Shown in pieces: positions 1 to 8,291 of a stretch of 64,000 nucleotides of DNA (positions are counted from its first letter, which is position 1; each line of letters begins with the position of its first letter). The notes under the pieces were generated by a model. It did no database searches, was not told the DNA's origin, and saw only the letters and a program-made list of their open reading frames with translations. Source of the DNA: Tautonia sociabilis (GTDB lineage Bacteria; Planctomycetota; Planctomycetia; Isosphaerales; Isosphaeraceae); contig NZ_RYZH01000023.1 in NCBI RefSeq assembly GCF_003977685.1, positions 1 to 64,000 of the forward strand, written 5' to 3'. The translations under genes were made by a program, and so were the position numbers.

Positions 1-627
1 GGGGGAGAGAAGGGGCATGGGGGGGGTGGCGGCCCGGATTGATTCGATCAGGGATTCGGTCCCGGTCCCGAGGCCAGTGCCGATCCGGGCCAGGTCGAGC
101 ACGACGAGCTTGCGGATTCCCAGCCCGACGGCGCGGCGAGCCAGCTCCAGCGGGTCATCGGTGCCCCAGGAATCGGTCGGGTCGACCAGGGGGCGGCCTT
201 CCCTCAGGTCGAGGCCGAAGCAGACGCGGTCGGGGCCGGCTTCCTCGACGATGGCGGCCAGGACCTCGGGGCCGGCGACCGTCTCCAGCCCCACGATCAC
301 GGTGTCGACCCCGGCGGCCAGCAGGGGGGGGGCGTCGTCGGGGGTGCGGACCCCGGCGTCGACCCAGGGGGAGACGCCCTGCGCGGCCAGCTCGGAGAGC
401 AATTCCAGGTGGGGGGGATGGCCCTCGATGGCGTCCAGGTCGGCGACGTACAATGCGGGAGGTGCCGGGAACCCGGCCGAGGCCAGCAGGTCGCGGAACC
501 GGCGGGCCCAGGCCAGGGGATTGCAGCCTTCCGGGGTGCCCCGGAGCAGCCCGTAGCGGTCGCGTTCGCCGGCAATCCCGGCGACGGCCAGGCCGGACTT
601 GAGGTCGAGGACAGGGATGACCCGCAT
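1..627 (-). CDS. HisA/HisF-related TIM-barrel protein, partial at the window edge
   Basis: The minus strand is open from an ATG at 625-627 to the window edge, giving 209 visible residues that begin MRVIPVLDLKSGLAVAG. The opening beta strand VIPVLDLK and later runs such as YVADLDAIEG and CFGLDLREG follow the HisA/HisF half-barrel pattern. The text fits the HisA/HisF-related family found beside tetrahydromethanopterin/methanofuran genes in methylotrophs, archaea and planctomycetes rather than true histidine biosynthesis. It diverges from the ATP-grasp and hydantoinase-fold genes of that same set, which supports a C1-carrier role. No alternative start exists just upstream, and the first strand needs this methionine. 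The C-terminus lies outside the window, and the exact reaction is inferred from context only. Confidence 0.75.
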   Translation of the reverse strand, partial: MRVIPVLDLKSGLAVAGIAGERDRYGLLRGTPEGCNPLAWARRFRDLLASAGFPAPPALYVADLDAIEGHPPHLELLSELAAQGVSPWVDAGVRTPDDAPPLLAAGVDTVIVGLETVAGPEVLAAIVEEAGPDRVCFGLDLREGRPLVDPTDSWGTDDPLELARRAVGLGIRKLVVLDLARIGTGLGTGTESLIESIRAATPPMPLLSP

Positions 628-1810
628 GGGATCGGGGGGCTCCGACGGGGGATCGGGTCGGGGGCGGTCGGTCCTGATCCACGAGTTCGTCACCGGCGGC
701 GGCCTGGCGGGGCGGGATCTGCCCGAGACGCTGGCCGCCGAGGGCCGAGCCATGCGAGACGCCCTGGCGGGCGACTTCGCCGCCGTCCCGGGCGTCCGCG
801 TGACGATGACGATCGACGACCGGCTGCCGGCCAGACCGGGCTCCTGGGAGGTCGTCCGGGTTGGGCCCGGTCAGGAACCAGACGAGTTCGCCCGGTTGGC
901 GGCCGAGGCCGATTATACCCTCGTCGTCGCGCCCGAGTCCGGGGGAATCCTCTTCGATCGGGCGAGAATCCTGGAACGTCTCGGCGCCCGATCGCTCGGC
1001 TCGAGATCCGGGGCGATCGCCGGGGCGGGCAACAAGCTAATGGCCTTTGATCGGTTTCGGAGGGGGGGCGTCCGGACTCCCTGGACCCGGGCCGTCGTCC
1101 CGGAGGACGGCTGGCCGAGGAGGATCACCTTTCCGGTGGCGGAGCTGTCTCGCGTTTGCCGGTTCGTCGAGGGCCCCGGGCCGATGGCGGGGCTCTCCCC
1201 GGTCCAGGGAGTCGGGCTGGAGCTCGAGCACCCGGCCGTGATCAAGCCGGTCGACGGCGCCGGCTCGGCCCATACGCACCTGCTGACGGGCCTGGCGGAC
1301 TGGCCCGACCCCGGCTGGCGGCCCGAGGTCGCGATCCTTCAGCCGTGGGTCGAGGGGGTCCCCAAGAGCCTCTCGATGATCGTCTCGCCCGGGGGGAGGC
1401 CGCATGTGATCGGGGTTTCGAGCCAGCGGGCGGCGGTCGATCGCGGCCGGATCTCCTACCGGGGGGGGGCTGCCCCCCTCCCCTTCGGCGAGGGGGAGTT
1501 GCGCATGGCGTCCCGGGTCGTCCGAGCGATTCCAGGCCTGATGGGGTGGGTCGGTATCGATTTCGTCGACGACGGCCGGTCGGAACCGATCGTGCTGGAG
1601 GTGAACCCGAGGCCGACCACCTCGCTGGTCGCCTTCGTCTCCCTGCTGGGCCCGGGGACCCTGGCTGGGGCCTGGCTCAGTCTGCTCGACGGCAGCCGGC
1701 GGTCGCTGCCGGAGGGCTTCTTCGGGCCGATCCGAGCGCGGATCGGCCGGCCGATCGGCTTCGACGCCGATGGGACGCTCGACCCCGACCAGGAGGGAAT
1801 CGGATCATGA
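626..1810 (+). CDS. ATP-grasp ligase of the methanofuran/H4MPT C1 set (MfnD-like)
   Basis: A protein of 394 residues from ATG 626 (an ATG at 617 is equally possible). The conserved start VLIHEFVTGGGLAGRD and the C-terminal VLEVNPRPTTSLV, a Mg-ATP-binding ATP-grasp motif, identify the family. Known relatives include tyramine-glutamate ligase MfnD of methanofuran synthesis. The central stretch HPAVIKPVDGAGSAHTH is the nucleotide-binding part of the fold. The gene ends in an ATGA overlap with the next gene, so the two are translationally coupled. Its start touches the divergent HisA-like start, so there is no conventional intergenic promoter space. It probably joins an amino acid to an amine precursor in the cytoplasm; the exact substrate is unknown in planctomycetes. 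Confidence 0.78.
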   Translation: MGSGGSDGGSGRGRSVLIHEFVTGGGLAGRDLPETLAAEGRAMRDALAGDFAAVPGVRVTMTIDDRLPARPGSWEVVRVGPGQEPDEFARLAAEADYTLVVAPESGGILFDRARILERLGARSLGSRSGAIAGAGNKLMAFDRFRRGGVRTPWTRAVVPEDGWPRRITFPVAELSRVCRFVEGPGPMAGLSPVQGVGLELEHPAVIKPVDGAGSAHTHLLTGLADWPDPGWRPEVAILQPWVEGVPKSLSMIVSPGGRPHVIGVSSQRAAVDRGRISYRGGAAPLPFGEGELRMASRVVRAIPGLMGWVGIDFVDDGRSEPIVLEVNPRPTTSLVAFVSLLGPGTLAGAWLSLLDGSRRSLPEGFFGPIRARIGRPIGFDADGTLDPDQEGIGS

Positions 1811-2850
1811 GCCCTGGAGACGGCCTCCCCCTCTGGCTGGGACTGGACATCGGCGGCGCGAATATCAAGGCGGCGCACTCCAACGGTCGGGCGATCTCCA
1901 TCCCCTTCGAGCTTTGGAAACGGCCTTCGGACCTGCGGGAGATGCTCTGCCGAGCGGCCGGGCTGTTGCCCGCGGCCGATCACCTGGCCGTGACGATGAC
2001 GGCCGAGCTGTGCGACTGCTTCGCCACGAAGGCCGAGGGCGTCTCGGCGATCCTCGGGGCCGTCTCGGAGGCGTTCCCCGGCCGGCCGGTCGCCGTCTGG
2101 GGGACCGAGGGGAGGTTCCTGTCGGTCGAGGAGGCGATCCGGCGCCCCGAGCTGCCCGCGGCGGCCAACTGGCTGGCCCTGGCGACGCTCGCCGCTCGCC
2201 TCCTGCCCGAGGGGCCCGGAATCCTCATCGACATCGGCTCGACCACCACCGACCTGATCCCCCTGAAGGACGGCCTCCCCGCGGCGAGGGGCCGCACCGA
2301 CACCCGGCGCCTCCAGACCGGCGAGCTGGTCTACGCGGGGGTCCGGCGCACCCCGCTGATGGCCCTGGCCGCCGAGCTCCCCCACCGAGGAGAGCCGACC
2401 GCCCTAACCGCCGAGTTGTTCGCCGCGACCCTGGACGTCTACCTGACGCTTGGAGACATCCCCCCCGACCCCACCAACGACTCGACCCCCGACGGCGGCC
2501 CGGCCACCGTCGAGGCGGCCCGAGACCGGCTGGCGCGGATGGTCGCGGCCGACCGAGACTCCTTCTCCGCCGAGGACGCGGTCGCGCTGGCCCGAGCCGC
2601 GGACGAGGCACTGATGGCCAGGTTGCTCGCCGCCGCGAATCGCGCCTGCCGGGCGGCCGTTGGCCCCCCGGCCGGGGCTGTGGTCAGCGGTTCCGGCTCC
2701 TTCCTCGCCCGCCGGCTCGCCTCCCGATTGCTGCCTCCCGGCTCCCCGGTCCGGTCGCTCGATGACGCCTGGGGCCCGCTGGCCTCGCAGGCCGGCTGCG
2801 CCTATGCGATCGTCGTTCTCGCTGCCGAGCAGGAACCCTCGCTGCCCTGA
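1807..2850 (+). CDS. Hydantoinase/oxoprolinase-fold H4MPT-linked C1 transfer protein (MfnF-like)
   Basis: 347 residues starting MSPGDGLPLWLGLDIGGANIK at an ATGA overlap with the ATP-grasp gene. LGLDIGGANIKAA, ILIDIGSTTTDLIPL and the C-terminal AVVSGSGSFLARRL are the phosphate- and adenosine-binding elements of the ASKHA/hydantoinase A fold. This matches the family named as probable H4MPT-linked C1 transfer pathway protein; the characterised archaeal relative is MfnF, which condenses two methanofuran precursors. Together with the ATP-grasp ligase and the HisA-like protein it marks the planctomycete C1-carrier gene set. The cysteine-containing RACRAAVG segment lies near the C-terminus. The catalytic assignment is by family, not by residue. 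Confidence 0.8.
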   Translation: MSPGDGLPLWLGLDIGGANIKAAHSNGRAISIPFELWKRPSDLREMLCRAAGLLPAADHLAVTMTAELCDCFATKAEGVSAILGAVSEAFPGRPVAVWGTEGRFLSVEEAIRRPELPAAANWLALATLAARLLPEGPGILIDIGSTTTDLIPLKDGLPAARGRTDTRRLQTGELVYAGVRRTPLMALAAELPHRGEPTALTAELFAATLDVYLTLGDIPPDPTNDSTPDGGPATVEAARDRLARMVAADRDSFSAEDAVALARAADEALMARLLAAANRACRAAVGPPAGAVVSGSGSFLARRLASRLLPPGSPVRSLDDAWGPLASQAGCAYAIVVLAAEQEPSLP

Positions 2851-2870
2851 CCCCCGAGGCAAACCGGGGG
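2851..2870 (+). terminator. Hairpin directly after the MfnF-like gene
   Basis: CCCCCG and CGGGGG form a 6-bp stem with an 8-nt loop, beginning on the base after the stop codon. There is no T-run, so it may be a weak or Rho-assisted terminator, or an RNA 3' end stabiliser. Confidence 0.35.
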
Positions 2871-3123
2871 CCGTGCCCATCCTTCGAGCACTCCCCGGCG
2901 GAGACCGAACGAGCCTGGGGATGAGGCCCGGTCGGCTTGATGGGGCCCGGGGCGGCCGGCGCCGCTCCCCGGAGGACCTGATGGCACACACCGGATTGGC
3001 TCGGATCGCCGATAGTCTTGGTGAGGGATGTCACGCCCCCAGCCGCTCCGAGGCGGGAATCCGCGGCCTCCCGCGATTCCCAGCAGCGTTCGGGTTGGGG
3101 AAAACTCAAGAGGAGCGCAGGTC

Positions 3124-3591
3124 ATGCGCGAGGCAAGTCAAACCGTTCTGGTTGGCATAATCCTGATCGGGGCGAGCCTGGCGATCGTCCCCGGGAAGGC
3201 CCGGGGCCAGTCGCTTGGCATGCGCCGATCCCTCGGCGGCTACGGGGCGGCCGCCTTGCCGTCGGCCTATGGCCAGCGAGGCGGTCCGATGATCCCCTAC
3301 GCCGGCGGCCAGGGGGGCTTCATCCCGTACCAGAGCCTGGAGTCTCCCCTGGCCGGCTCGGGGATGGCGATGCGGCCCCAGCGGATCGAGGTGACAACGA
3401 TCGGAGGGGCGGGCATGATGGGGCCTCCGATCGGAGGGGCCTCCCGGATGGTCGGCCCCATCCTCTCCGTCCCTTCCGGTGTCCGTCGCGTGATGGTCCC
3501 GCGGTCGAGGCCGGTGGGGCGGGGAGCGATTGGCCCGGGGCTCGGCTCGCCGTTCCGACGCCCTCCGATCCTGATGGGGGGCGGGATGTGA
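3124..3591 (+). CDS. Small secreted glycine/proline-rich protein of unknown function
   Basis: 155 residues from ATG 3124, preceded by AAGAGGAGCGCAGGTC, a clear purine-rich ribosome site. The N-terminus (MREASQTVLVGIILIGASLAIV) is a typical signal peptide, with likely cleavage after KARGQ. The mature chain is rich in Gly, Pro, Arg and Met, with short repeats such as GGQGGF and MMGPPIGG, and has no cysteines or recognisable domain. It stands alone between the C1 genes and the convergent TolC-like gene, with a strong hairpin after its stop. Small low-complexity secreted proteins of this kind are common in planctomycetes, and no function can be read from it. Confidence 0.6.
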   Translation: MREASQTVLVGIILIGASLAIVPGKARGQSLGMRRSLGGYGAAALPSAYGQRGGPMIPYAGGQGGFIPYQSLESPLAGSGMAMRPQRIEVTTIGGAGMMGPPIGGASRMVGPILSVPSGVRRVMVPRSRPVGRGAIGPGLGSPFRRPPILMGGGM

Positions 3592-3600
3592 GCCGCGTCG

Positions 3601-3622
3601 GGGGGCCGGCGGACCGGCCCCC
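3601..3622. terminator. Bidirectional hairpin between convergent genes
   Basis: GGGGGCCGG and CCGGCCCCC form a perfect 9-bp stem around a CGGA loop. It lies between the stop at 3591 and the stop of the converging TolC-like gene at 3633, so it can serve both strands. Confidence 0.5.
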
Positions 3623-3632
3623 GTCGGCCCCC

Positions 3633-5204
3633 TCAACCGGCCTCGGGAGGGTCGGCTCGCCCGGTTCCGACCGGGGAGGGAACGATCCGCTCGTCGGGGT
3701 CGGGGCTACCCGGAAGGGCGGGGGGAGCCGGCACCTCATCGGTCGGGAGCGGAGTGGTCGAGTCGCCGAGGATGGGCGGGTGATCGTTGAGCCGCATGCC
3801 CACGGCCCGCTCCAGCGAGGCAAGGGTCTGCCCCAGGAGCGATTCGAACTGGGCCACCTGCAGCTCGATCTGCAGCACCTCGCGCCAGGCGGTGATGAGC
3901 GTCAGGAAGTCGATGCTGCCGGTCTGATAGTCGGCCGAGGCGACATCCAATGCCTGGCGGGCCCGGGGAAGGATGCTGTCGAGATACAGGTCGAGCGTCT
4001 CTCGTTGCGCGATCGCCTGGGCCAGCAGCTCCCTGACTTGCCGGTAGGTGCTGTCGCGCTCGGCCTCGTAGAGCTTCGCGTCGGCGGCGGCCCGGGCCTT
4101 CGCCTCGGCGACCGCCGCGTCGAGCTTGCCTCGGTAGACCGGCAAGTTGAAGCCGACGAACATGCCGATGTTGTCGTTCCCGGTGGCGACCCCTGAGAGG
4201 GCACCGTCGGTGGAGAGCAGGCCGTAGTTGACGCCAAGCGTGACGTTGGGATAGGAGCGCTTGCGGGCGAGCTCCACCGCCGTCTCGTCGCGGGCGACGG
4301 CCGCCAGCCGCCCCCGCAGCTCGGGCCGGGCGGCGACGGCCAGCTGATAGAGCCGGTCGATCTGGCCCGGGACGTCGTCGATCGGGGCCTCGGGCAGGGT
4401 GGCCAGCTCGGCCTCGGGGCTGAGGTGGAGCTGCTGGGCCAGGGCGGCCCGGGCGATGGCGATTCCCTGCCGGGTCGTCACCAGTTCGCGGTCCAGGTCG
4501 GTGAGCATCACCTCGGCCATCAGGACGTCTTGCTGGCTGGTCTGGCCGGTCTCGTACCGCGAGCGGGCGATTTCGAGGAAGTACTCAACCAGTTCCCGGT
4601 TCTCCGACAGGATGCGCTCGGACCGCTCGTTGAAGTGGAGGTCGTAGTAGCTGCGCTTGACGGCCTCGACGGTGTCGAGCTGAGCGGCCGCCAGCTCGGC
4701 CAGGGCGACCTGCACGTCCTGCTCGGCGGCCAGGCCGCGCAACGCCAGGGTCCCGAACCAGGGGAACTGCTGGGCGACCAGCAGGTTCCAGGGCATGAAG
4801 CCGGAGGCCGTCTGCAGGCCGTTCGACGAGCCGGGGTAGATCGTGTTCGAGACGACCGGGTCGTCCAGCGCCGTGACCTGAGGGATGCGGTGCCGCAGCG
4901 CCAGGACGTTGAGCCGGGCGGCCTGGACCATGCGATTCTCGGCCAGGGCGCGTCGGATGCAGGCCTCGAGCGGCTGCGGCCCTTCCAGCTCGGGAGGGGC
5001 GAAGACCGGATCGATCGCCGAGGCCAGCGGTCCGTCGGGTCGGAGCGGGGGCGACGGGGAGGGGGCGCTGTGCGTGCGGGCGAGGGCGGTGTGCGCGGAC
5101 TGAGTGACCTCGGCCCCTTCGGGCCGAACCGCCGGCTGCGTGCAGCCAGCCCCCCCAAGCAGCAGGGCCAGCGTCGCGGAGGCGGGCCACGATTTCCTCT
5201 CCAT
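3633..5204 (-). CDS. TolC-family outer-membrane efflux lipoprotein (CusC/OprM-like)
   Basis: 523 residues from ATG 5204, preceded on the coding strand by GGGAGGACAGG, a strong ribosome site; this start puts a lipoprotein signal (ATLALLLGGAGC) at the N-terminus. Two repeats of the outer-membrane efflux protein fold follow. The first contains LEACIRRALAENRMVQAARLN and an alpha-hairpin segment; the second contains ARPELRGRLAAVARDETAVELARKRSYPNVTLGVNYGL, the hallmark of the family. Such proteins form the trimeric outer-membrane exit duct of RND or ABC exporters and are anchored by lipid at the Cys. No membrane-fusion protein or pump lies beside it here, so its partner is elsewhere in the genome. 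The substrate (metal, drug or other) cannot be told. Confidence 0.85.
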   Translation of the reverse strand: MERKSWPASATLALLLGGAGCTQPAVRPEGAEVTQSAHTALARTHSAPSPSPPLRPDGPLASAIDPVFAPPELEGPQPLEACIRRALAENRMVQAARLNVLALRHRIPQVTALDDPVVSNTIYPGSSNGLQTASGFMPWNLLVAQQFPWFGTLALRGLAAEQDVQVALAELAAAQLDTVEAVKRSYYDLHFNERSERILSENRELVEYFLEIARSRYETGQTSQQDVLMAEVMLTDLDRELVTTRQGIAIARAALAQQLHLSPEAELATLPEAPIDDVPGQIDRLYQLAVAARPELRGRLAAVARDETAVELARKRSYPNVTLGVNYGLLSTDGALSGVATGNDNIGMFVGFNLPVYRGKLDAAVAEAKARAAADAKLYEAERDSTYRQVRELLAQAIAQRETLDLYLDSILPRARQALDVASADYQTGSIDFLTLITAWREVLQIELQVAQFESLLGQTLASLERAVGMRLNDHPPILGDSTTPLPTDEVPAPPALPGSPDPDERIVPSPVGTGRADPPEAG

Positions 5205-5552
5205 CCTGTCCTCCCGGCTCGAATCGCCCTCGGTGCGCACGATCCACGCCCGAGGGGGATACCCCTCGCGATGAGCCCTCCCGTTAGATCGGCCTCACCC
5301 GTTCTGTCGCTTTTGCCGATTTTCCCGGGTCCGGCCGATCCCCTCGAACCCTTGGCCGTCCGCTCGGGAGGGATCCGAGCGGTCGGGAGACCGGCCGCGT
5401 CGACGGGTGCTCGAGCAGCCGTCCGGTGGTTCGAGCCGGCCTCGACCGCCGGTCGTCGCCCTGACGAGGGGGATCGCCCGGGCCGGCGTTGGGCGTGCCC
5501 GAACGCATCGCGATCGCCGATCGACCCTGGAGCGAGGTGTCACCAGACTCCA
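5205..5552. other. Gene-free 348 bp upstream of the TolC-like gene
   Basis: No supportable coding sequence. It holds the leader of the TolC-like gene, including a 7-bp hairpin with a GATA loop (CGAGGGG/CCCCTCG at 5251-5268). It also holds the 3' flank of the membrane protein gene that ends at 5553. No clear promoter was recognised. Confidence 0.5.
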
Positions 5553-6905
5553 TCACCAGTCGCGCGGCTTGATGCCCTCGGCCAGCCCCCGGGAGACCTC
5601 GGTGTCTCGCCAGTGCCAGAGGCGGGCGTGGTCGCGGTCGGCATTGGTCGGGGAGCGGAACCAGGAGGTCGGATAGGAGAGGAATCCAACCGTCTGCAAG
5701 GTGATCGACCAGGCCGCCGTCAGTGCGAAGGCGGCCAGCAGCGCCCGGCTCGACCGGAGGGCGCGTTCCAGCCCGAGGCCGAGGGCGACGGCGAAGATCG
5801 GCCCGGCGTCGATCCAGAACCGGGGGCCGAAGCAGTGGCCTCCCCACCAGCAGGAGTACTTGGCGAGCATCAGCAGGTTCGGCACCAGCGCCCAGAGCAG
5901 CCAGCGCTCGGGGGAGGTTCGCGGTAGCCGGCCGTGTCGGACGCTCGCGGGGAGCAAGGCGATTGCCAGAGCGATCCAGGGGGAGTAGACGAGCAGACCG
6001 TGGCTCGGGCTGAACAGCGTCCCGGCGAGACCCGGGCCGATCGAGCCGGTCCAGGTCCCCTCAGTGCCGTGGGCCCAGGGGTGGGTTTCCTCCAGGTCGG
6101 CGTAGCCGCCGTACGGGGTATCGAAGAACCAGACGTTGTACGAGAGCCAGGCGGCGGCGATTGTGACGGCCGGCAGGTGGAAAGCCCATCGGCCTCGGCG
6201 GTCGAGGTTCGCCAGCGCCCAGAGCGACAGCGCCACGGCGAACACCGCGTCGATCGGCCGGCAGACGACCATCATCGCGGTGGAGGCGCCGGCCATCGCC
6301 AGCCGGGACGGGGAGCCGGTGACGCCGGGGATGCCGTCGGGCCTGCGGAGGAGGACCAGGGCCCCCGCCAGGCAGAGGGCGGCCGAGCCATGCTGCCAGG
6401 GGGCCTGGCTGGCGACAGCCCAGTGGTCGGAACCCAGCGCCACGACAACCGCCGCCGGCACCGCCTCGCGGGCCAGGCCCATTCGGGTCAGCAGCATCGC
6501 CATGAGCACCGCCCCCAGCCCGGCGACCGCCGCCGAGGCGTTCTTGGCCATCCTCCTGCAACTGGCGAGGGCGCGGAGTCCGTCGGCCTCCCAGGAGGGA
6601 TCGGCCAGGTCGAGCAGGGCCAGTTGCGGCAGGGTGAACGGAAGGGCGACGATCGGGGCGCCCAGGGGATACCGGGAGACGACGTGGCCGCGAGACTCGG
6701 TGGCGAAGCCGGGAATGCGGCCGTCGGGGTCGCGCAGGGCGTCGGCGAAACGGTCGAGCACCGGGCCGTCGCCTCGGAGCAGGGCGACGGGGAGAAGGAT
6801 GGCCGGGACGACATCGCCGCCGCCAACGAGCCGGCCGTTGCCGATGAACAGCAGGAAGAGCGACAGCCAGAGCAGGAACGAGCGGCCGGGGCCGAGAGAG
6901 GACAT
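5553..6905 (-). CDS. Polytopic membrane protein, probable GT-C-type glycosyltransferase
   Basis: 450 residues from an ATG preceded by GGAGGCCGCCCC. The N-terminal hydrophobic run (SFLLWLSLFLLFIGNG) is followed by an Asp-containing first loop (VLDRFADALRDPDG) and about ten further membrane segments, for example ASAAVAGLGAVLMAML, AVFAVALSLWALA and WLLWALVPNLLMLA. This layout of a long periplasmic loop near the N-terminus plus many helices is that of the GT-C/GT39 superfamily using polyprenyl-phosphate sugars, though no diagnostic motif was pinned down. It diverges from a GT4 glycosyltransferase, which supports a role in envelope glycan assembly. The function is inferred; it could also be a hypothetical membrane protein of another kind. 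Confidence 0.6.
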   Translation of the reverse strand: MSSLGPGRSFLLWLSLFLLFIGNGRLVGGGDVVPAILLPVALLRGDGPVLDRFADALRDPDGRIPGFATESRGHVVSRYPLGAPIVALPFTLPQLALLDLADPSWEADGLRALASCRRMAKNASAAVAGLGAVLMAMLLTRMGLAREAVPAAVVVALGSDHWAVASQAPWQHGSAALCLAGALVLLRRPDGIPGVTGSPSRLAMAGASTAMMVVCRPIDAVFAVALSLWALANLDRRGRWAFHLPAVTIAAAWLSYNVWFFDTPYGGYADLEETHPWAHGTEGTWTGSIGPGLAGTLFSPSHGLLVYSPWIALAIALLPASVRHGRLPRTSPERWLLWALVPNLLMLAKYSCWWGGHCFGPRFWIDAGPIFAVALGLGLERALRSSRALLAAFALTAAWSITLQTVGFLSYPTSWFRSPTNADRDHARLWHWRDTEVSRGLAEGIKPRDW

Positions 6906-7211
6906 GGGGCGGCCTCCATCGGGGACGGCCGGGATGCTATCGGGGAGGGCGGGGGGTGTCTAGCAGGGTTCTTCCCCGGAGCCAAGGAGGCCTGGAGACG
7001 AAGTGGAATCGGATTCGGAGATGTGTGCGTTTCTTGGTGATTCTGCCTCGTTTCCACGTCGCCTCGGCTCTGCGCGAGGCCCCCAGCTCCCCTCCCCTCC
7101 CTCGCGCGATCCGCCTTGGCAAATTCGCGAAGCCTGCTAGGATCGCCGGCAGCCCCATCGCCCGCGACCGCTTGCTTGGCAGGTCGGCCGCGATCCGTCA
7201 GGGAGGACGGC
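6906..7211. other. Divergent intergenic region between membrane protein and GT4 gene
   Basis: 306 bp without a gene. It carries a likely promoter for the rightward glycosyltransferase operon (see 7116-7143) and presumably the promoter of the leftward membrane protein, for which no clear boxes were seen. Confidence 0.5.
7116..7143 (+). promoter_or_regulatory. Candidate sigma-70 promoter for the GT4/kinase operon
   Basis: TTGGCA (7116-7121), a 16-bp spacer and TAGGAT (7138-7143). The boxes match the consensus at 5 of 6 and 4 of 6 positions and lie about 70 bp before the glycosyltransferase start. Confidence 0.45.
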
Positions 7212-8291
7212 ATGAAGGCCCTGGCCCTCGTCGACGGCCCCGACCACGTCTGTTGCCGCTACCGCATCCGGCCGTTTGGGCCCGCGCTGGCGAGGGCCGG
7301 CTGGGAACTGGCCATCGAAGGGATCGCCCGGGGGACGCTCGCCCGGCGGCGTCAGTTGGGCGGGGCGGGCCGGTACGACTCGGTGATTTTGCAGCGGAAG
7401 TTGCTCTCGGGCTGGGAATTCGACCGGCTGAGGGGGGCGGCTCGGCGGCTGGTCTTCGATTTCGACGACGCGGTCTTCTGGCGAGACTCGTTCCATCCGA
7501 AGGGCCAGCAGAGCCGATCGCGCTGGGAGCGGTTTGCCCGGACGGTACGGCAGGCCGACGCGGTGATGGCCGGCAATGACTTCCTCGCCGCCCGGGCGCT
7601 GCTGGCCGGCGCGAGCGTCGCGGCGGTCTGCCGGATCCCGACCTGCGTCGATCCGTCGGCCTACTCGATCCGGGAGCATGGCGAGGGCGATGCGATCCGG
7701 CTGGTGTGGATCGGGTCGTCGAGCACCCTGCGAGGGATGGAGGCCCGACGGTCGCTCTGGGACCGGATCGGCCGGGAGGTGCCGGGGGTGCGGCTGCGGG
7801 TCATCTGCGACCGGAAGCCGGAACTGGGAGCGATGCCGGTGGAGTTCGAGCCGTGGTCGGAGCGGACCGAGGCGGCGGCGCTGGCGGGGTGCGACGCGGG
7901 GATCGCCTGGATGCCGGACGACTTGTGGAGCCGGGGCAAGTGCGGACTGAAGGTGCTCCAGTACCTGGCGGCCGGGCTGCCGGTGGTGGCGAACCCGGTG
8001 GGGGTCCACGCGGAGATGGTGGAACCAGGAGTCTCGGGGTTCCTCCCGGGGTCGGACGAGGCGTGGCTCGACGCCGTCTCCCGGCTGGCGGCCGATGTTT
8101 CCTTGCGCCGGCGGATGGGCCGGGAGGCCCGGGCCCGGGTGGAGCGGGAATACGCGGTCGATCGCTGGGAGGAACGAGTGGTGGCGGCGGTCGCGGGCCC
8201 ATCGGCCACGGCGGCGGCCCGGCCGCATCTCGGGTCGGTGGTCGACGCCGGCGCGATGCCCTCCGGTCGCACCGGGGGGGCGGCGCGATGA
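7212..8291 (+). CDS. GT4-family glycosyltransferase
   Basis: 359 residues from ATG 7212 with GGGAGGACGG just upstream. The protein begins MKALALVDGPDHVCCRYRIR. The second Rossmann domain has RLVWIGSSSTLRG and the donor-binding block KCGLKVLQYLAAGLPVVANP followed by GVHAEMVEPGVSGFL, characteristic of retaining GT4 (GT-B fold) enzymes. The acidic second half of the usual EX7E motif is replaced here by K-x-G-L-K, a common variation in this subfamily. It overlaps by four bases (ATGA) with the double kinase-fold gene, so the two are made together, probably to build and phosphorylate an envelope glycolipid or lipopolysaccharide core. Donor and acceptor are unknown. Confidence 0.85.
   Translation: MKALALVDGPDHVCCRYRIRPFGPALARAGWELAIEGIARGTLARRRQLGGAGRYDSVILQRKLLSGWEFDRLRGAARRLVFDFDDAVFWRDSFHPKGQQSRSRWERFARTVRQADAVMAGNDFLAARALLAGASVAAVCRIPTCVDPSAYSIREHGEGDAIRLVWIGSSSTLRGMEARRSLWDRIGREVPGVRLRVICDRKPELGAMPVEFEPWSERTEAAALAGCDAGIAWMPDDLWSRGKCGLKVLQYLAAGLPVVANPVGVHAEMVEPGVSGFLPGSDEAWLDAVSRLAADVSLRRRMGREARARVEREYAVDRWEERVVAAVAGPSATAAARPHLGSVVDAGAMPSGRTGGAAR

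Noticed and set aside
5401-5460. A GGTTCGAGCC word resembling a tRNA T-loop
   Set aside because: The flanking bases cannot form the 5-bp T-stem or an acceptor stem, so there is no tRNA.
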